DNA from: Gaiellasilicea sp963784895
Lineage (GTDB): Bacteria; Actinomycetota; Thermoleophilia; Gaiellales; Gaiellaceae
Length of the DNA: 64,000 nucleotides
Assembly (NCBI GenBank): GCA_963784895.1
Contig: CAWATM010000013.1
Location: 62,001-126,000 of the forward strand
Reading direction: 5' to 3'
Part shown: positions 19,017 through 26,455 of the stretch, piece by piece
Layout of the letters: each line of letters starts with the position of its first letter
Position numbering within the stretch: the first letter of the stretch is position 1
The notes under the pieces: model-generated
Seen by the model: only the letters and a program-made list of their open reading frames with translations
Database searches by the model: none
Told to the model about the DNA's origin: nothing
Program-made: the position numbers and the translations under genes

Positions 19017-19832
19017 CTAGGCCAGCCCCGCGATCTCCTCCTCGTCGCGGCGGCCGTACCACCAGTTCACCTCGGCGCCGAAGACGATCACGTTCGCCAT
19101 CACGTAGATCCAGACGAGCAGCAACGCCGACGCGCCGAGCGCCTGCACCGCCACGACCTCGCGCGACAGCCGGACGAAGAGCGGCAGGATCTGGAACGTC
19201 AGCTGGAGCAGGACCGCAGCGAGTGCCGCACCGAGCCAGACCTCGCGCAGCGTCAGCGCTGCGTTCGTCAGCCGCTCGTAGGCGAGCACGAGGAAGACGA
19301 AGACGGAGAGCGTCGAGACGAGCGCCGAGAGGGCGTAGGCGACGACGCCGTTGCCGATCACGCCGCCGGCGAAGCGCTGCAACAGGTCGTAGCCGAAGCC
19401 GCCGATCACGAGCCCGGTCGCGAGCACGATGATCGATCCGGCCATGAACAGCGTCGCCAGGTACTTGCCGTGGAGGAAGGGGCGGTTGGGCCGGTCGTAG
19501 ACGATGTTGAACGCGGACTCGAGCACGCTGAAGAGCGAGAGCGACGTCCAGAGGAGGAAGGAGCCGCCGATGACGCCGAGCGCCGTCGCGTTCTCCCTGA
19601 TCTCCTCGACCACCTTGACGATGCTCTCGATCGACTGCGAGGGAAAGAGGTGGTCGAGCGCCTCGACGAAATAGCTCGACTCCTCCGCGCGGCCGGTCCA
19701 GCCGAGGACCGCGAGCGCGAGGAAGATCAGCGAGACCGAGGAGAGGAGCCCGAAGTAGGCGATCATCGCCGCGAGGTGCGGGCCCCGGTCGGCGAAGAAC
19801 TTGGCGACGGGTTGCGCGAACGGTCGGTGCAC
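19017..19832 (-). CDS. YihY/BrkB-family membrane protein
   Basis: A 271-residue protein with six membrane segments, matching the YihY (formerly RNase BN) family. The FFADRGPHLAAMIAYFGLLSSVSLIF segment near the start and the final WIYVMANVIVFGAEVNWWYGRR are typical; the function is unknown, possibly transport. I chose GTG 19832 because a GATACT -10 box (19839-19844, minus strand) lies 6 nt upstream. A longer reading frame to 19967 would run into the divergent neighbour. Confidence 0.85.
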   Translation of the reverse strand: MHRPFAQPVAKFFADRGPHLAAMIAYFGLLSSVSLIFLALAVLGWTGRAEESSYFVEALDHLFPSQSIESIVKVVEEIRENATALGVIGGSFLLWTSLSLFSVLESAFNIVYDRPNRPFLHGKYLATLFMAGSIIVLATGLVIGGFGYDLLQRFAGGVIGNGVVAYALSALVSTLSVFVFLVLAYERLTNAALTLREVWLGAALAAVLLQLTFQILPLFVRLSREVVAVQALGASALLLVWIYVMANVIVFGAEVNWWYGRRDEEEIAGLA

Positions 19833-19838
19833 GCCGGG

Positions 19839-19846
19839 AGTATCGT
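19839..19846. promoter_or_regulatory. Overlapping divergent -10 boxes between yihY-type and roadblock-like genes
   Basis: Minus strand GATACT (19839-19844) ends 6 nt before GTG 19832. Plus strand TATCGT (19841-19846) ends 7 nt before GTG 19854. The two hexamers share 4 bp, so both starts are served by one symmetric AT-rich core and cannot be bound at once. Both transcripts would be leaderless. Confidence 0.55.
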
Positions 19847-19853
19847 CTCGCCC

Positions 19854-20261
19854 GTGGATGTCGCGTCCGCTCTCGCTGACCTGACCGAGATCTCCTCGCA
19901 GATCGAGGCTGCCGTCGTCCTCGACGCGAAGGGGGCCGTGCTCGCGTCGACGCTCGCTTCCGAGCACGAGACCGACCGGCTCGCCCGAGCAGGTGTCGGC
20001 CTCTACGAGGCGGCGACGTCGCGGTTCGGCTCGACCGGGCGCTCGGTGACGCAGCTGGAGGCTGCTCTCCGCGGCGGCAGCGTCTTCGTCGTGCGCGAGG
20101 GCGACGTCGGCATCGCCGCGCGCACGAGCCCCGGCCCCTCGTCCGGGCTCGTCTTCTACGACCTCCGGACCTGCCTGCGCGCTGTCGCCGAGGCACAGCA
20201 GCGGAAGCCGAAGCCGCGGCGCCGTGCGGCGAAGAAGAAAACCGAGACAACCGATGCGTAG
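19854..20261 (+). CDS. Roadblock/LC7-like small protein
   Basis: A 135-residue protein. The core DLTEISSQIEAAVVLDAKGAVLAST resembles the roadblock/LC7 fold, where such proteins act as GTPase or kinase partners in actinobacteria. It continues with LYEAATSRFG and SGLVFYDLRTCLRAVAEA, and ends in a strongly basic tail (RKPKPRRRAAKKKTET) that could bind nucleic acid or membrane. The start GTG 19854 lies 7 nt behind a TATCGT box. Function unknown; it is co-directional with a tiny gene and pyrE. Confidence 0.65.
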   Translation: MDVASALADLTEISSQIEAAVVLDAKGAVLASTLASEHETDRLARAGVGLYEAATSRFGSTGRSVTQLEAALRGGSVFVVREGDVGIAARTSPGPSSGLVFYDLRTCLRAVAEAQQRKPKPRRRAAKKKTETTDA

Positions 20262-20436
20262 GAAGAAGGTGATCGGCCTCGCCGGCCTCGTGGGTGGCTC
20301 GCTCTATCTGAGGCGCCGCCGCGAAGCCGCACGGGAGCGGGTGCACGTCTACTTCGACGACGGCTCCTCGATCTCGCTGGCCGGTGACTCCCCCGAGGCA
20401 GAGCAGCTGCTCGCGCCGGCGCGTCAAGCAGTCTGA
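20254..20436 (+). CDS. Small basic protein with one hydrophobic segment
   Basis: A 60-residue product starting MRRKKVIGLAGLVGGSLYLRR: a positively charged end, a short Gly/Leu hydrophobic stretch, then Arg-rich residues. A C-terminal part follows (VHVYFDDGSSISLAGDSPEAEQLLAPA). The start overlaps the preceding stop by 8 nt, and its TGA overlaps pyrE's ATG. The placement supports real translation, but I do not recognise the family. Confidence 0.6.
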   Translation: MRRKKVIGLAGLVGGSLYLRRRREAARERVHVYFDDGSSISLAGDSPEAEQLLAPARQAV

Positions 20437-20987
20437 TGGACGAGCTCGGCGTCAAGCTGCGCGAGCACGCGCTGCTCGAGGGCGACTTCGTGCTCCGCTC
20501 CGGGCGACGGTCGAGCTACTACCTCGACAAGTACCGGTTCGAGACGCGGCCGGAGCTGCTCGGCCCGCTCGGAGAGCGGCTCGCCGCCGCCGCGCGCGAG
20601 CACGAGCCCGACGCCGTTCGCCTCGCCGGCCCCGCTCTCGGCGCCGTCGCGCTCGCCGCCTCCGCCTCGCTCTCGTCCGGGCTGCCGTTCGTGATCGTCC
20701 GCGACACGGCGAAGGAGTACGGCACCGCGAACCGGCTCGAGGGCCCATTCGAAGCGGGGGAGCTCGTCTGCCTGATCGAGGACGTCGTGACCTCGGGCGG
20801 TGCCCTCGCGGAGGCGGTTGCAGCCCTGCGCGAGGCCGGGCTGGTCGTCCGCAACGCGATCTGCGTGGTCGACCGGGAGGAGGGCGGCACCGACGAGCTG
20901 GCGCGTCTCGGCGTCCGCCTCCGCTCGCTCTACCGGGCCGGAGACCTCGTCGGACACGCTACGACCGCTGAAAATCCGCATGGTTGA
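20436..20987 (+). CDS. pyrE: Orotate phosphoribosyltransferase
   Basis: A 183-residue enzyme converting orotate and PRPP to OMP in pyrimidine synthesis. GDFVLRSGRRSSYYLDKYRF is the substrate-binding N-terminus, and the PRPP signature is CLIEDVVTSGGALAEAV. The flexible-loop region reads IVRDTAKEYGTANRLEG. pyrF, the next step, lies 2.1 kb downstream after HU and an exonuclease gene. Confidence 0.93.
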   Translation: MDELGVKLREHALLEGDFVLRSGRRSSYYLDKYRFETRPELLGPLGERLAAAAREHEPDAVRLAGPALGAVALAASASLSSGLPFVIVRDTAKEYGTANRLEGPFEAGELVCLIEDVVTSGGALAEAVAALREAGLVVRNAICVVDREEGGTDELARLGVRLRSLYRAGDLVGHATTAENPHG

Positions 20988-20999
20988 GCCACGTAAACG

Positions 21000-21028
21000 T
21001 TGAGGCAGTCCGATTGGGCTGTTAGGGT
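21000..21028 (+). promoter_or_regulatory. Candidate promoter of the HU gene
   Basis: TTGAGG (21000-21005) and TAGGGT (21023-21028) are separated by 17 bp, a sigma-A-like arrangement. About 43 nt of leader follow, with an AAAGGAG ribosome-binding site (from 21059) before GTG 21072. Unlike many neighbours, this gene has a conventional leader and SD. Confidence 0.45.
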
Positions 21029-21071
21029 GGCCGCGGGTTTCCGTACGTCCCACGAACAAAAGGAGTCGCAA

Positions 21072-21353
21072 GTGACAAAGCAGGAGTTCGTTGACGCGGT
21101 CGCGTCCAAGGCTTCTCTCTCCCGCCGCGACGCCAGCGCCGCGGTGGACGCGGTCCTCGACACGGTGACCGACGCGCTCAAGAAGCGCGACACGATCACT
21201 TTCACCGGCTTCGGCAAGTTCTCGACGAGCGAGCGCGCTGCGCGCGAGGGCGTCAATCCCCGCAATCCGAGCCAGAAGGTGCAGATCCCGGCGGCGACCG
21301 TGCCGAAGTTCTCCGCGGGCAGCCAGCTCAAGGCCGCGGTCAAGGGCGGCTAG
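21072..21353 (+). CDS. hup: HU-family DNA-binding protein
   Basis: A 93-residue nucleoid protein. It starts at GTG 21072 behind AAAGGAG; an in-frame ATG at 21000 lies in the promoter and was rejected. The body has the HU dimer helices (KQEFVDAVASKASLSRRDASAAVDAVLDT) and the beta-arm core FTGFGKFSTSERAAREGVNPRNPSQKV, ending PKFSAGSQLKAAVKGG. It lacks the long Lys/Ala-rich tail of mycobacterial HU. A strong terminator follows. Confidence 0.95.
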   Translation: MTKQEFVDAVASKASLSRRDASAAVDAVLDTVTDALKKRDTITFTGFGKFSTSERAAREGVNPRNPSQKVQIPAATVPKFSAGSQLKAAVKGG

Positions 21354-21377
21354 GCGGGACCACCTCGCTTCGAGGTC

Positions 21378-21410
21378 GAGAAGGCCGCGCAGCGTCGCGG
21401 CCTTCTCTTT
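21378..21410 (+). terminator. Intrinsic terminator of the HU gene
   Basis: A 12-bp perfect stem GAGAAGGCCGCG/CGCGGCCTTCTC with a 6-nt loop CAGCGT is followed by TTT. It lies 25 nt after the HU stop and just before the promoter of the next gene. Confidence 0.85.
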
Positions 21411-21414
21411 GCGG

Positions 21415-21443
21415 TTGCGTACGAACATACGTTCGCATAGGCT
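21415..21443 (+). promoter_or_regulatory. LexA-type SOS box inside a leaderless promoter
   Basis: TTGCGT (21415-21420) and TAGGCT (21438-21443) are 17 bp apart. The spacer holds CGAACATACGTTCG (21422-21435), a perfect palindrome matching the Gram-positive/actinobacterial LexA consensus CGAAC-N4-GTTCG. The -10 box ends 6 nt before ATG 21450, so the transcript is probably leaderless and LexA would block polymerase directly. Confidence 0.8.
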
Positions 21444-21449
21444 TTTCGC

Positions 21450-23081
21450 ATGCAACTGTCGTTCGACGCGGCCGACCGGCTCGTGGAGCTCGTCGAGGCG
21501 CGCCACGGGCCGGTGGCGGCAGAGGACGCGGCGCAGGTGCTCTATGCGTTGCGGCAGGTCCCGGCCGGGCTGGCGCGCTCGCTCCTCACCGACGTCGTCG
21601 AGGGCGACGCGCGGCTCGCCTGGCGCGGCGGGAGCGTCGGCCTCGCGTCGCCGCCCGGTGCGGCGCTCGCGCTGGAGGAAGCGACCTACGTCGTCTTCGA
21701 CCTCGAGACGACGGGCCTGTCCCCCGGGTCGTCGGCGATCTGCGAGATCGGCGCGGTCCGCGTGCGCAGGCTCGAGCTGGAGGAGCGGTTCGAGACGCTC
21801 GTCAACCCGCGGCGGCCGCTGCCGGCGCCGATCGCGGCGCTGACCGGGATCGACCCCGGCGCGCTCCGCGGTGCGCCGCCGGTCGAGCTCGCCGTCCGTC
21901 GGTTCCTCGAGTTCGCGGGCGACGCCGTCCTCGTCGCCCACAACGCGCGCTTCGACCTGGGCTTCCTCGACCGTGAGGTCGAGCGGCTGACGGGCCGGCG
22001 GGTGGCGTCGCCGGTCGTCGACACGGTCTGGCTCGCTCGGCGGCTGCTCGAAGGGCGCCAGAAGCGGGTCGGCCTGGCGTCGCTCGCCTACTTCTTCGGG
22101 ACGGCGACGCGGCCGTGCCACCGCGCGCTCGCCGACTCCGAGGCGACGGCGGAGATCTTGCTGTCGCTGATCGGGCTGGCGCAGGAGCGGGGCGCCGAGA
22201 CGGTGGCGCAGCTCGTCGATCTGTCTGCGCCGCGCGCGCGGCGGCTCGCGGGCAAGCGGTCGCTCGTCGCGGGCGCGCCGCCACAGCCCGGCGTCTACCT
22301 CTTCCGCGACCGCAACGACCAGGTGCTCTACGTCGGCCGCGCCCGCGACCTGCGCGCACGGCTGCGCTCGTACTTCCGCACCGAGCGTCAGCGACCCGCC
22401 GTCGAGGCGGCGCTCGGTGCTCTCGAACGGGTCGAGTGGCGTGTGCTCGGCTCCGAGCTCGAAGCGGGACTCGAGGAGCTGCGGCTGCTGCGCGAGCTGC
22501 GTCCTCCGGCGAACGCGCGCAGCGCGCGTCCGGATCGCTACGTCTATCTCCGTCGCCGCGGCGCGGGCTGGTGCGTCACCGATACGCCAGGCCCGTACGG
22601 CCCACTCAAGAGCCGCCGGCGCGCGCAGACGGCGGCGCGCGCTCTCGGCGACTGGGACGGCGAGCCGACGGCCGCGCTGCCGGGGTTGCGGGCGAAGCTG
22701 AGACGGCTCGCGGCCGATCTGCGGTTCGAGGACGCCGCGCGGCTGCGCGACCGGATCGCGGCGTTGGAGGAGGTGGCCGCGTCGCTCGCGGAGCTCGACC
22801 GGCTGCGGTCGCTCGAGCTCTGCCTCCTCGTCCCGGCGGCCGAGGACGGCTTCCAGCGGCTGTATGTCGTCGCCCACGGCCGCGTCGCGGCGGCACGGAC
22901 GTTGCTCTCGGGCGCCGCCGGCCGAACCGAGGCCGAGGCGGGTCTCGCCGCCGCCGCCCGAGCCGAGCCGTCGCTCGGCCCGGCTGACGCCGACGAGCTG
23001 CTCCTGATCGGCTCGTTCCTGCGCCGGCCACCACCGGAGCTGCGCGTGCTACCTCTCGCGGATCTCCGCTGCGCCGCCTAA
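21450..23081 (+). CDS. DEDDh exonuclease fused to a UvrC-type GIY-YIG nuclease
   Basis: A 543-residue two-nuclease protein. After an N-terminal segment of about 70 residues, a DnaQ-like 3'-5' exonuclease domain has Exo I (VFDLETTGLSPGS), Exo II (LVAHNARFDLGFLD) and Exo III (CHRALADSEATAEIL). A UvrC/Cho-type GIY-YIG domain follows from about residue 275 (PGVYLFRDRNDQVLYVGRARDLRARLRSYF), then a UVR-like helix pair (LAADLRFEDAARLRDRIAALEE) and a C-terminal region without a UvrC RNase H catalytic domain. This fusion is known from actinobacteria and is probably a DNA-repair nuclease. The SOS box in its promoter supports a damage response. Confidence 0.9.
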   Translation: MQLSFDAADRLVELVEARHGPVAAEDAAQVLYALRQVPAGLARSLLTDVVEGDARLAWRGGSVGLASPPGAALALEEATYVVFDLETTGLSPGSSAICEIGAVRVRRLELEERFETLVNPRRPLPAPIAALTGIDPGALRGAPPVELAVRRFLEFAGDAVLVAHNARFDLGFLDREVERLTGRRVASPVVDTVWLARRLLEGRQKRVGLASLAYFFGTATRPCHRALADSEATAEILLSLIGLAQERGAETVAQLVDLSAPRARRLAGKRSLVAGAPPQPGVYLFRDRNDQVLYVGRARDLRARLRSYFRTERQRPAVEAALGALERVEWRVLGSELEAGLEELRLLRELRPPANARSARPDRYVYLRRRGAGWCVTDTPGPYGPLKSRRRAQTAARALGDWDGEPTAALPGLRAKLRRLAADLRFEDAARLRDRIAALEEVAASLAELDRLRSLELCLLVPAAEDGFQRLYVVAHGRVAAARTLLSGAAGRTEAEAGLAAAARAEPSLGPADADELLLIGSFLRRPPPELRVLPLADLRCAA

Positions 23082-23084
23082 CCT
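23079..23084 (+). promoter_or_regulatory. Possible leaderless -10 box for pyrF
   Basis: TAACCT ends 6 nt before ATG 23091 and overlaps the stop of the upstream exonuclease gene. It fits the window-wide spacing of -10 boxes to start codons. No SD precedes the ATG. Confidence 0.4.
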
Positions 23085-23090
23085 TGGCCC

Positions 23091-23999
23091 ATGGCCTCCG
23101 TCGCCACCGCGACCTTCGCAGACCGGCTTGCGGAGGCGGTCGAGCGGAAGCGCAGCCAGCTCGTCGTCGGACTGGATCCTCGGCTCGATCTGCTGCCGGT
23201 CGAGCTGCGCGGCGAGGCCGTGCTCGGACGTGCGGAGGCCGCGAACGCCTATGCCCGCTTCTGCTGCGGGATCGTCGACGCCGTCGCGCCGTACGTGGTC
23301 GCCGTCAAGCCACAGGTTGCCTTCTTCGAGGCGCTCGGCGGCGACGGATTCTCGGCGCTCGAGCGCGTCTGCCGCTATGGGCGGTCCGCCGGCCTGCTCG
23401 TGATCGCCGACGGCAAGCGTGGCGACATCGGCTCGACCGCGCGCGCGTACGCGAGCGCCTACCTCGAGCCGCACGAGGAGCGGGAGGCGCTCGCAGACGC
23501 CCTCACGGTCAACACCTACCTCGGCGGCGACTCCGTCGAGCCGTTCCTGCAGGCATGCCGGCTGCACGGAGCGGGCATCTTCTGCCTCGTGCGCACTTCC
23601 AACTCCGGCGCCGGGGACGTGCAGGAGCTGATGCTCTCCGACGGGCGCCGCGTCTGGCAGCACGTGGCCGCGCTCGTCGGTGACTGGGGAGCAGAGCTCA
23701 CCGGCGAACGGGGCCTCTCGAGCGTCGGCGCGGTCGTCGGCGCGACCGTTCCGCGCGCAGTCGCCGAGGCGCGGAAGCTCCTGCCGCGCGCCGTCCTGCT
23801 GTTGCCCGGCGTCGGGGCGCAGGGTGCGAGCCCGGCCGACGTCGCGCGCGCGTTCACGAGCGGTCCCGCCAGCGCACTCGTCACCGCCTCCCGTTCGGTC
23901 ATCTTCGCCTACCGCGGCAGCACTGAGGATTGGCGCGGTGCGGCGGGCGCCGAGGCGGCGCGTCTTCGTGCCGAGGTCTGGTCGGTCTCGGGCTGGTGA
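23091..23999 (+). CDS. pyrF: Orotidine 5'-phosphate decarboxylase
   Basis: A 302-residue type 2 OMP decarboxylase (long, PyrF subfamily 2), making UMP. Diagnostic motifs: QLVVGLDPRLDLLP, AVKPQVAFFEALG, the catalytic VIADGKRGDIGSTARAY with K109, and late LLLPGVGAQGASPADV carrying the phosphate-binding Gly/Gln. It ends in an overlap with the LysM gene (TGA 23997-23999, ATG 23999). Confidence 0.95.
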   Translation: MASVATATFADRLAEAVERKRSQLVVGLDPRLDLLPVELRGEAVLGRAEAANAYARFCCGIVDAVAPYVVAVKPQVAFFEALGGDGFSALERVCRYGRSAGLLVIADGKRGDIGSTARAYASAYLEPHEEREALADALTVNTYLGGDSVEPFLQACRLHGAGIFCLVRTSNSGAGDVQELMLSDGRRVWQHVAALVGDWGAELTGERGLSSVGAVVGATVPRAVAEARKLLPRAVLLLPGVGAQGASPADVARAFTSGPASALVTASRSVIFAYRGSTEDWRGAAGAEAARLRAEVWSVSGW

Positions 24000-24340
24000 T
24001 GCGAGGCAAGGCGCGCCTCGCGCGGTTCGCGGCTCCGGCCGCCTTTCTCGCCGCCGCCACCGTCGCGATCCTGCTCGTCCGCTCCGGCCTCGAAAACGGC
24101 GACGCGACGCCGCCGCCCGTGAGCACCGCCGCCACGACGGCGCCCGCGACGACGCGGCCGGGCACGACGGGCGGGACGACGACGAACTCCGCGGGGGCGG
24201 AGTTCTACGTGATCAAGGCGGGCGACACGCTGGCAGTGATCGCCGACGAGCACGACACGACAGTCGAGCAGCTGCTGGTGCTCAATCCGGACGTCGATCC
24301 GGTCGCGCTCACGGTCGGTCAGCGAATCCGCGTCAAGTAG
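23999..24340 (+). CDS. LysM-domain membrane-anchored protein
   Basis: A 113-residue protein. A basic N-terminus and one membrane segment (FAAPAAFLAAATVAILLV) are followed by a Thr/Pro-rich linker and one LysM domain (EFYVIKAGDTLAVIADEHDT to LTVGQRIRVK). It probably binds peptidoglycan at the outer face. The start could be ATG 23999 or GTG 23996; both overlap the pyrF stop. It is followed by a D,D-carboxypeptidase gene, consistent with a cell-wall role. Confidence 0.85.
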   Translation: MRGKARLARFAAPAAFLAAATVAILLVRSGLENGDATPPPVSTAATTAPATTRPGTTGGTTTNSAGAEFYVIKAGDTLAVIADEHDTTVEQLLVLNPDVDPVALTVGQRIRVK

Positions 24341-24352
24341 AGTCCGCGCCGC

Positions 24353-25474
24353 GTGAAGCGGCTTGCTCTCCTCTCGGTGATTGCCGCGACGCTCGCTCTG
24401 GCAGTCGTCGCGGCTGCCGCGCCACCGCCTGTCGATGCGGAGGCGTACCTCGTCCAGAACGCCGGTACGGGCGAGGTGCTGGCCGCGTCGGACGAGCACG
24501 AGCGCCTGCCGATGGCGTCGATCACGAAGCTGATGACGGCGATCGTCGCGCTCGAGCACGCCTCCCTCGACGACGTCGCGACCGTCTCGCGCCGCACCGC
24601 GTCGATCGGCGAGTCGACGATCAACCTCGTCCCCGGCGAGCGGGTGACCGTGCGCGATCTGATCCGCGCAGCGCTGATCCAGAGTGCGAACGACGCCGCC
24701 AATGCGATCGCCGCGTACGTGGGCCGCGGCTCGGTCGGCCGCTTCGTCGAGTTGATGAACGCCCGCGCCCGGCAGCTCGGGCTCGCCGACACGCACTTCG
24801 CGAATCCGGACGGCCTCGACGCGACCGGGCACTACTCCAGCGCGGCCGACGTGACGAAGCTCGCTCGGGTCGCGATGAACAAGCAGTTCATCCGCGAGAC
24901 CGTCCGCCTCGCCACCGCGACAGCGGCAGGACGGCCGCTGCGGAACTGGAACGACCTGCTCTCGAGCTACCCGAGCCTGATCGGCGTCAAGACGGGCCAT
25001 ACCGACGGTGCCGGTTGGTCCCAGGTTGCCGCCGCGCGCGGCGGCGGCACGACGATCTACGCAACGCTCCTCGGCGGCGAGACGCGGGACGGGCGCAACG
25101 CCGACCTGTCGGCGCTGCTGACGTGGGGGCTGTCGCGCTATCGGACGGTCTGGGCGATCGACGGCGAGCGGGTCTACGGCACCGCGCGCACCGGCTACGG
25201 CAAGGATCCCGTCCGCCTCGTCGCCGCGAAGCCGGCGCTGCGCGTGGTCCACGTCGAGCGGCCCCTGCTCGAGCGCGTCGTCATGCCCGTCGAGGTCGCA
25301 CTCCCCGTTCGCAAGGGGCAGCGTCTCGGCGAGGTGCAGGTCCTCGATCGCGGCACCGTGCTCGCACGCTCGCCGCTCGTCGCCGCGAACGCAGTCGAGA
25401 AGCCGGGCGCCGTCGGACGCGTAGGGTTCTACGCGGGCAGAACGCTCGACCACCTCGGGGGACTCATCGGATGA
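24353..25474 (+). CDS. D-alanyl-D-alanine carboxypeptidase (S11, DacA/DacF type)
   Basis: A 373-residue exported low-molecular-weight PBP. A signal peptide (KRLALLSVIAATLALAVVAAAA) precedes the transpeptidase-fold domain with SxxK at S56-I-T-K59, SxN at S111-A-N113 and KTG at 213-215 (GVKTGHTDGAGW). A C-terminal beta domain follows (VVHVERPLLERVVMPVEV). It trims pentapeptide stems of peptidoglycan. Start GTG 24353; a TAGAGT box ends 9 nt before it, slightly far for the leaderless pattern. Confidence 0.93.
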   Translation: MKRLALLSVIAATLALAVVAAAAPPPVDAEAYLVQNAGTGEVLAASDEHERLPMASITKLMTAIVALEHASLDDVATVSRRTASIGESTINLVPGERVTVRDLIRAALIQSANDAANAIAAYVGRGSVGRFVELMNARARQLGLADTHFANPDGLDATGHYSSAADVTKLARVAMNKQFIRETVRLATATAAGRPLRNWNDLLSSYPSLIGVKTGHTDGAGWSQVAAARGGGTTIYATLLGGETRDGRNADLSALLTWGLSRYRTVWAIDGERVYGTARTGYGKDPVRLVAAKPALRVVHVERPLLERVVMPVEVALPVRKGQRLGEVQVLDRGTVLARSPLVAANAVEKPGAVGRVGFYAGRTLDHLGGLIG

Positions 25475-26424
25475 TCGTCACCGTCACGCTCAACGCCGCG
25501 CTCGACCGCACGCTGACCGTCCCGAACTTCCAGCGGGGACAGCGCCACCGCGCGAGCCAGGTGCTGACGCTCGCGGGCGGCAAGGGGATCAACATCGCCC
25601 GCGCACTGAAGCGGCTCGACGTACCCGTCGTCGCCACCGGGCTCGCCGGCGGGCGCACCGGCACCCGCATCGTCGAGGAGCTGACGGCCGAGGCGATCCT
25701 GAACGACTTCGTCCGAATCGGCGAGGAGTCGCGGACCTCAACCGCCGTCGTCGACCCGACGGAGGGCTCGTACTCGGAGATCAACGAGTGGGGCCCGAAG
25801 GTGACGGGCGACGAGCTCGAGACGCTGCGAGAGAAGCTCCACTACCTCTCGCGCGGCGCCGACTTCGTCATCATCGCCGGCTCGCTGCCGCGCGGCGTCG
25901 AGGAGAACTTCTACGCCGAGGTCGTGCGTGACCTGAACCGCCGCGGCGTCCAGGTGATCCTCGACTCGGAGGGACAGCCGCTGCGGTTCGGGACCGAGGC
26001 GGAACCGTGGCTCGTCTCGCCGAACCAGCGCGAAGCCGAGCACGTCGTCGGGCAGGAGCTCGAGGACGAGGAGGACTACCTGATGGCGCTCGACGCGATC
26101 GCCGAGCTCGGCGCGCGGAACGTTCACATCACTCTCGAGTCGGGCTGCTACGCGCTCTTCCGCGAAGACCGGCAGGTGCGCCGCTACCGCGCGAACGCGC
26201 CCGCGAACGTCGAGGCCGTCTCCGTCGTCGGCGCCGGTGACGTCCTGCTCGCGCAGTTCGTTGCAGCGCATCTCGCGGGCAAGTCGGCCGAGGAGGCGCT
26301 GAGGCTCGCGGTCGCGGCCGGCACGGCCTCGACGCTCGAGGTCGGCGCCGGGCTTTTCGACCCGCGCGAGGCCGGCCGGATGGTCGGCGGCGTCGAGGTC
26401 GCCGAGCTCGCTCCGGTCGCTTAG
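25471..26424 (+). CDS. fruK: 1-phosphofructokinase-like PfkB sugar kinase
   Basis: A 317-residue PfkB-family kinase. The opening IVTVTLNAALDRTLTVPNF and the loop LTLAGGKGINIARALKRL are typical of 1-phosphofructokinase/tagatose-6-phosphate kinase. The catalytic anion-hole motif reads VVGAGDVLLAQFVA, with Asp conserved and Val where Ser is usual after it. The start ATG overlaps the carboxypeptidase stop (25471-25474). No fructose PTS gene is adjacent, so whether the substrate is fructose-1-phosphate is uncertain. Confidence 0.82.
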   Translation: MIVTVTLNAALDRTLTVPNFQRGQRHRASQVLTLAGGKGINIARALKRLDVPVVATGLAGGRTGTRIVEELTAEAILNDFVRIGEESRTSTAVVDPTEGSYSEINEWGPKVTGDELETLREKLHYLSRGADFVIIAGSLPRGVEENFYAEVVRDLNRRGVQVILDSEGQPLRFGTEAEPWLVSPNQREAEHVVGQELEDEEDYLMALDAIAELGARNVHITLESGCYALFREDRQVRRYRANAPANVEAVSVVGAGDVLLAQFVAAHLAGKSAEEALRLAVAAGTASTLEVGAGLFDPREAGRMVGGVEVAELAPVA

Positions 26425-26442
26425 CCCGTCCAGAGGCGCTGT

Positions 26443-26448
26443 TACGCT
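26443..26448 (+). promoter_or_regulatory. Leaderless -10 box for guaB
   Basis: TACGCT ends 7 nt before TTG 26456. Because there is no in-frame ATG or GTG and no usable SD, this box supports the rare TTG as the leaderless start. Confidence 0.45.
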
Positions 26449-26455
26449 GTGCTCC

